In this document: positions 6,749-7,768 of the stretch, in pieces
Numbering within the stretch: the first letter of the stretch is position 1
Layout: every line of letters starts with the position of its first letter
NCBI GenBank assembly: GCA_002423425.1
Contig: DIWC01000040.1
Coordinates: forward strand, 1-7,768
Direction: 5' to 3'
Origin: Peptococcaceae bacterium UBA6116
Lineage (GTDB): Bacteria; Bacillota; Desulfitobacteriia; Desulfitobacteriales; Syntrophobotulaceae
DNA length: 7,768 nt
Notes under the pieces: model-generated
What the model saw: only the letters and a program-made list of their open reading frames with translations
Databases searched by the model: none
What the model was told of the DNA's origin: nothing
Made by a program: the position numbers and the translations under genes

Positions 6749-6785
6749 GAGACGCGATGTAGCGGAAATAGAAAGGGGAATGCCT

Positions 6786-6938
6786 ATGAAAAAAATGAAG
6801 TGTCCAAACTGCGGCCGAAGAGCCTTTGATATCTCGAATCTTCCCAAAGAGGAAGTTGAGGTAACTCTTAAATGTCCGCAGTGCGGAAAGTTTGTCTCGG
6901 TTCCATGCAATGAGGAGATGGAGATAAAGGCTTCTTAG
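6786..6938 (+). CDS. Small zinc-ribbon protein, function unknown
   Basis: This 50-residue protein has two CPxCG knuckles: Cys6/Cys9 (KCPNCG) and Cys30/Cys33 (KCPQCG), plus a further Cys41. That is a rubredoxin-like zinc ribbon. Such small proteins are common in mobile elements and may bind DNA, RNA or a protein partner; nothing here identifies which. GGGG (6775-6778) lies seven bases before ATG 6786. An in-frame ATG at 6780 is possible, adding Met-Pro. A TTG-initiated extension to 6723 is rejected, since it lacks a ribosome binding site and would run through the palindromic repeat. It sits between the ImmA gene and another tiny gene in the same direction. Its stop codon lies inside a hairpin loop. 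Confidence 0.75.
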   Translation: MKKMKCPNCGRRAFDISNLPKEEVEVTLKCPQCGKFVSVPCNEEMEIKAS

Positions 6939-6953
6939 CTGCAGCCTTTATCT
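6922..6953 (+). other. Perfect 11-bp hairpin enclosing the zinc-ribbon stop codon
   Basis: AGATAAAGGCT (6922-6932) is exactly complementary to AGCCTTTATCT (6943-6953) across a 10-base loop holding the TAG stop (6936-6938). No T-run follows (TAACG), so it is not a standard terminator. The strong ribosome binding site of the next gene starts five bases after it, which suggests an intercistronic element. Confidence 0.65.
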
Positions 6954-6957
6954 TAAC

Positions 6958-6970
6958 GAAAGGAGGTGAT
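6958..6970 (+). promoter_or_regulatory. Exceptionally strong ribosome binding site
   Basis: GAAAGGAGGTGAT is complementary over 13 bases to the usual 3' end of Firmicute 16S rRNA, far more than the normal four to seven. It is placed eight bases (from GGAGG) before ATG 6975. It proves that the tiny gene following is a real gene and suggests heavy translation when the mRNA is present. Confidence 0.85.
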
Positions 6971-6974
6971 TCCA

Positions 6975-7121
6975 ATGACTAAGAGCAACAGTAAGCAGAC
7001 TTCCCAGTCGGTTGCGCGCAAGGCTTCGTCCATATTAAGAGACGGTAGAACCAGCAGCAAGACAAAATCAGTGGCAGGCAGTGCGTTGTCACAGACAAGG
7101 CCGTCGCCAAAGAAAAAGTAA
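6975..7121 (+). CDS. Small basic Ser/Lys-rich protein, function unknown
   Basis: This 48-residue protein is rich in Ser, Lys, Arg, Thr and Gln. It contains the repeated-looking segments VARKASSILRDGRTSSKTK (13-31) and SVAGSALSQT (32-41), then a KKK tail. There are no acidic clusters and only one Asp. Similar short proteins with a VA..AS..L.....S..TKS.AGSALSQ pattern are familiar from many bacterial genomes as conserved hypotheticals, especially near mobile elements; this is from memory. A nucleic-acid-binding role is plausible from charge but not shown. The gene is too short for most gene callers, yet its ribosome binding site is the best in the window. It is followed by a terminator cluster. 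Confidence 0.75.
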   Translation: MTKSNSKQTSQSVARKASSILRDGRTSSKTKSVAGSALSQTRPSPKKK

Positions 7122-7146
7122 ACCTATATATTCATACCGAGCAACG

Positions 7147-7242
7147 GAGCCGAGTGCGAGCTACCAAATGGCCGGATGAGTTACGAAATGCAATTCGTAA
7201 CCATCCGGCTTTTTGTATTTCGTGACCATTCGGCTCTTTTTT
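7147..7242 (+). terminator. Outer terminator-like stem enclosing a second hairpin
   Basis: GAGCCGAGTG (7147-7156) pairs with CATTCGGCTC (7227-7236) over ten pairs, one of them G-T, and six T follow (7237-7242). The inner hairpin 7171-7209 is nested inside. It should end transcripts of the XRE-ImmA unit that escape the inner terminator, and any transcript reaching the next gene must pass it. Confidence 0.65.
7171..7214 (+). terminator. Inner intrinsic terminator
   Basis: GCCGGATG, a bulged A and GTTACGAA (7171-7187) pair perfectly with TTCGTAAC and CATCCGGC (7194-7209) across a 6-base loop, followed by five T. This makes 16 base pairs with one bulge. It lies 50 bases after the small basic protein gene. 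Confidence 0.85.
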
Positions 7243-7253
7243 ATATCTTGCGC

Positions 7254-7278
7254 TTGGCTCCTTTCTGAAAGGAGCCAA
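7254..7278 (+). promoter_or_regulatory. Perfect hairpin sequestering the ribosome binding site of the sigma-like gene
   Basis: TTGGCTCCTTT (7254-7264) is exactly complementary to AAAGGAGCCAA (7268-7278), with a 3-base loop. The AAAGGAG ribosome binding site (7268-7274) is completely buried in the right arm, and the start codon follows at 7282. Translation should be low unless something opens the stem. GGAGCC upstream at 7146-7151 could compete for the left arm. Confidence 0.7.
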
Positions 7279-7281
7279 AAT

Positions 7282-7768
7282 ATGTCAAGAGATTTCAAAA
7301 CAAGCCAAAAGAGCCGTATTAACTATATTTACTACACTTCAGAGGGCACAAAAATTGTGATTGCGCCAGGTGAAGATGGCGTCACAGAAGCTGACATAGA
7401 GCTGTTGCATACAATGGACGACAAGGAAGTGGACGAGCAGCGTCGGTACGACTACCGTGTACCCGCACATTTGGACGCTTATCACGACGGTGAGAACGAT
7501 GCAGCTGATGACCGTAACAAATATCTTGCTGATGATAGCGTAAATCCGGAGGCGTTATACATAACCAATGAAGAAGAACAAGAACATCAAGCCTATCTGG
7601 ACAAGCTGACCGCAGCTATGGAGTGCTTATTACCTCAGCAGAAAGAGCTTTTTAAGAAGGTATATCTGGATAAACGTTCAAACACAGATATCGCTGCAGA
7701 AGAGGGTGTCACAGAAGCGGCCATCCGTAATCGCCTTAAAAAAATTCAAGAAAAACTTAAGAAATATT
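7282..7768 (+). CDS. Sigma-70 region 4-like protein of an integrative element (runs off the right edge)
   Basis: One hundred and sixty-two codons are visible with no stop. The last segment, LPQQKELFKKVYLDKRSNTD (117-136) and IAAEEGVTEAAIRNRLKKIQ (137-156), is a clear sigma region 4 helix-turn-helix. The N-terminal 115 residues are highly charged and acidic, with no recognisable region 2 core-binding or -10 recognition motifs. It resembles the sigma-like ORFs of Tn916/Tn1549-type elements, which likely activate element genes rather than act as complete sigma factors. In such elements a serine or tyrosine recombinase gene often follows, here beyond the edge. The ATG at 7282 follows a hairpin-hidden ribosome binding site (7268-7274). 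Strong terminators upstream imply it needs read-through or its own promoter; I find no convincing promoter in between. Confidence 0.8.
   Translation, partial: MSRDFKTSQKSRINYIYYTSEGTKIVIAPGEDGVTEADIELLHTMDDKEVDEQRRYDYRVPAHLDAYHDGENDAADDRNKYLADDSVNPEALYITNEEEQEHQAYLDKLTAAMECLLPQQKELFKKVYLDKRSNTDIAAEEGVTEAAIRNRLKKIQEKLKKY

Noticed and set aside
6723..6785. TTG-started longer version of the zinc-ribbon protein
   Set aside because: No ribosome binding site, and the extension translates the palindromic leader repeat.
7147..7242. CRISPR-like or transposon terminal repeat
   Set aside because: The repeats are inverted, diverged and followed by T-runs, with no regular spacers, transposase or target duplication; terminator hairpins explain them better.

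Overview
The window looks like part of a mobile or defence island in a Gram-positive Firmicute, probably a Clostridia-like gut or soil lineage. The reasons are strong AGGAGG-type ribosome binding sites before most genes, moderate-to-low GC with A/T-rich intergenic DNA, and a gene set (XRE regulator, ImmA-type peptidase, tiny zinc-ribbon protein, sigma region-4-like protein) typical of Firmicute integrative elements. No rRNA, tRNA, CRISPR array, transposase or integrase is visible. The taxonomic call is an inference from style and protein similarity recalled from memory.

Left third (1-3360, minus strand): a compact operon read right to left. It holds a small XRE/Cro-type regulator (3058-3288), a 947-residue SNF2/RapA-like helicase (215-3058), and the first 65 codons of a type III Mod-like DNA adenine methyltransferase (195 to beyond base 1). 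The regulator stop and helicase start share one base. This is the proximal part of a restriction-modification-like defence operon; its nuclease subunit, if present, lies off the left edge.

Middle (3401-5488, plus strand): a divergently transcribed three-gene operon. It encodes a small P-loop kinase-like protein (3452-3982), a GNAT acetyltransferase fused to a C-terminal region with PUA-like character (3979-5073), and an ASCH-domain protein (5048-5419). Consecutive genes overlap by 4 and 26 bases, and the operon ends at a clear intrinsic terminator. No established function is known to me for this trio, and it is the best candidate for an undescribed system here. One 149-bp region (3289-3437) carries promoters for both operons and a short inverted repeat.

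Right third (5503-7768, plus strand): a regulatory module of an integrative element. A good promoter drives an XRE regulator (5588-5971) and an ImmA/IrrE-type zinc peptidase (5976-6692), as in ImmR/ImmA switches. A 50-residue zinc-ribbon protein (6786-6938) and a 48-residue basic Ser/Lys-rich protein (6975-7121) follow. Next come nested terminator-like hairpins (7147-7242), a perfect 11-bp hairpin that buries the next ribosome binding site (7254-7278), and a sigma region-4-like protein running off the right edge (7282 onward). RNA structure is unusually dense here: two stop codons lie in hairpin loops, and one 12-mer palindrome occurs in two leaders.

Taken together, the two left operons look like defence cargo beside the control end of an integrative element. 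The only non-coding stretches are 3289-3451, 5420-5587, 6693-6785 and 7122-7281. None exceeds 300 bases, and their contents are listed below.
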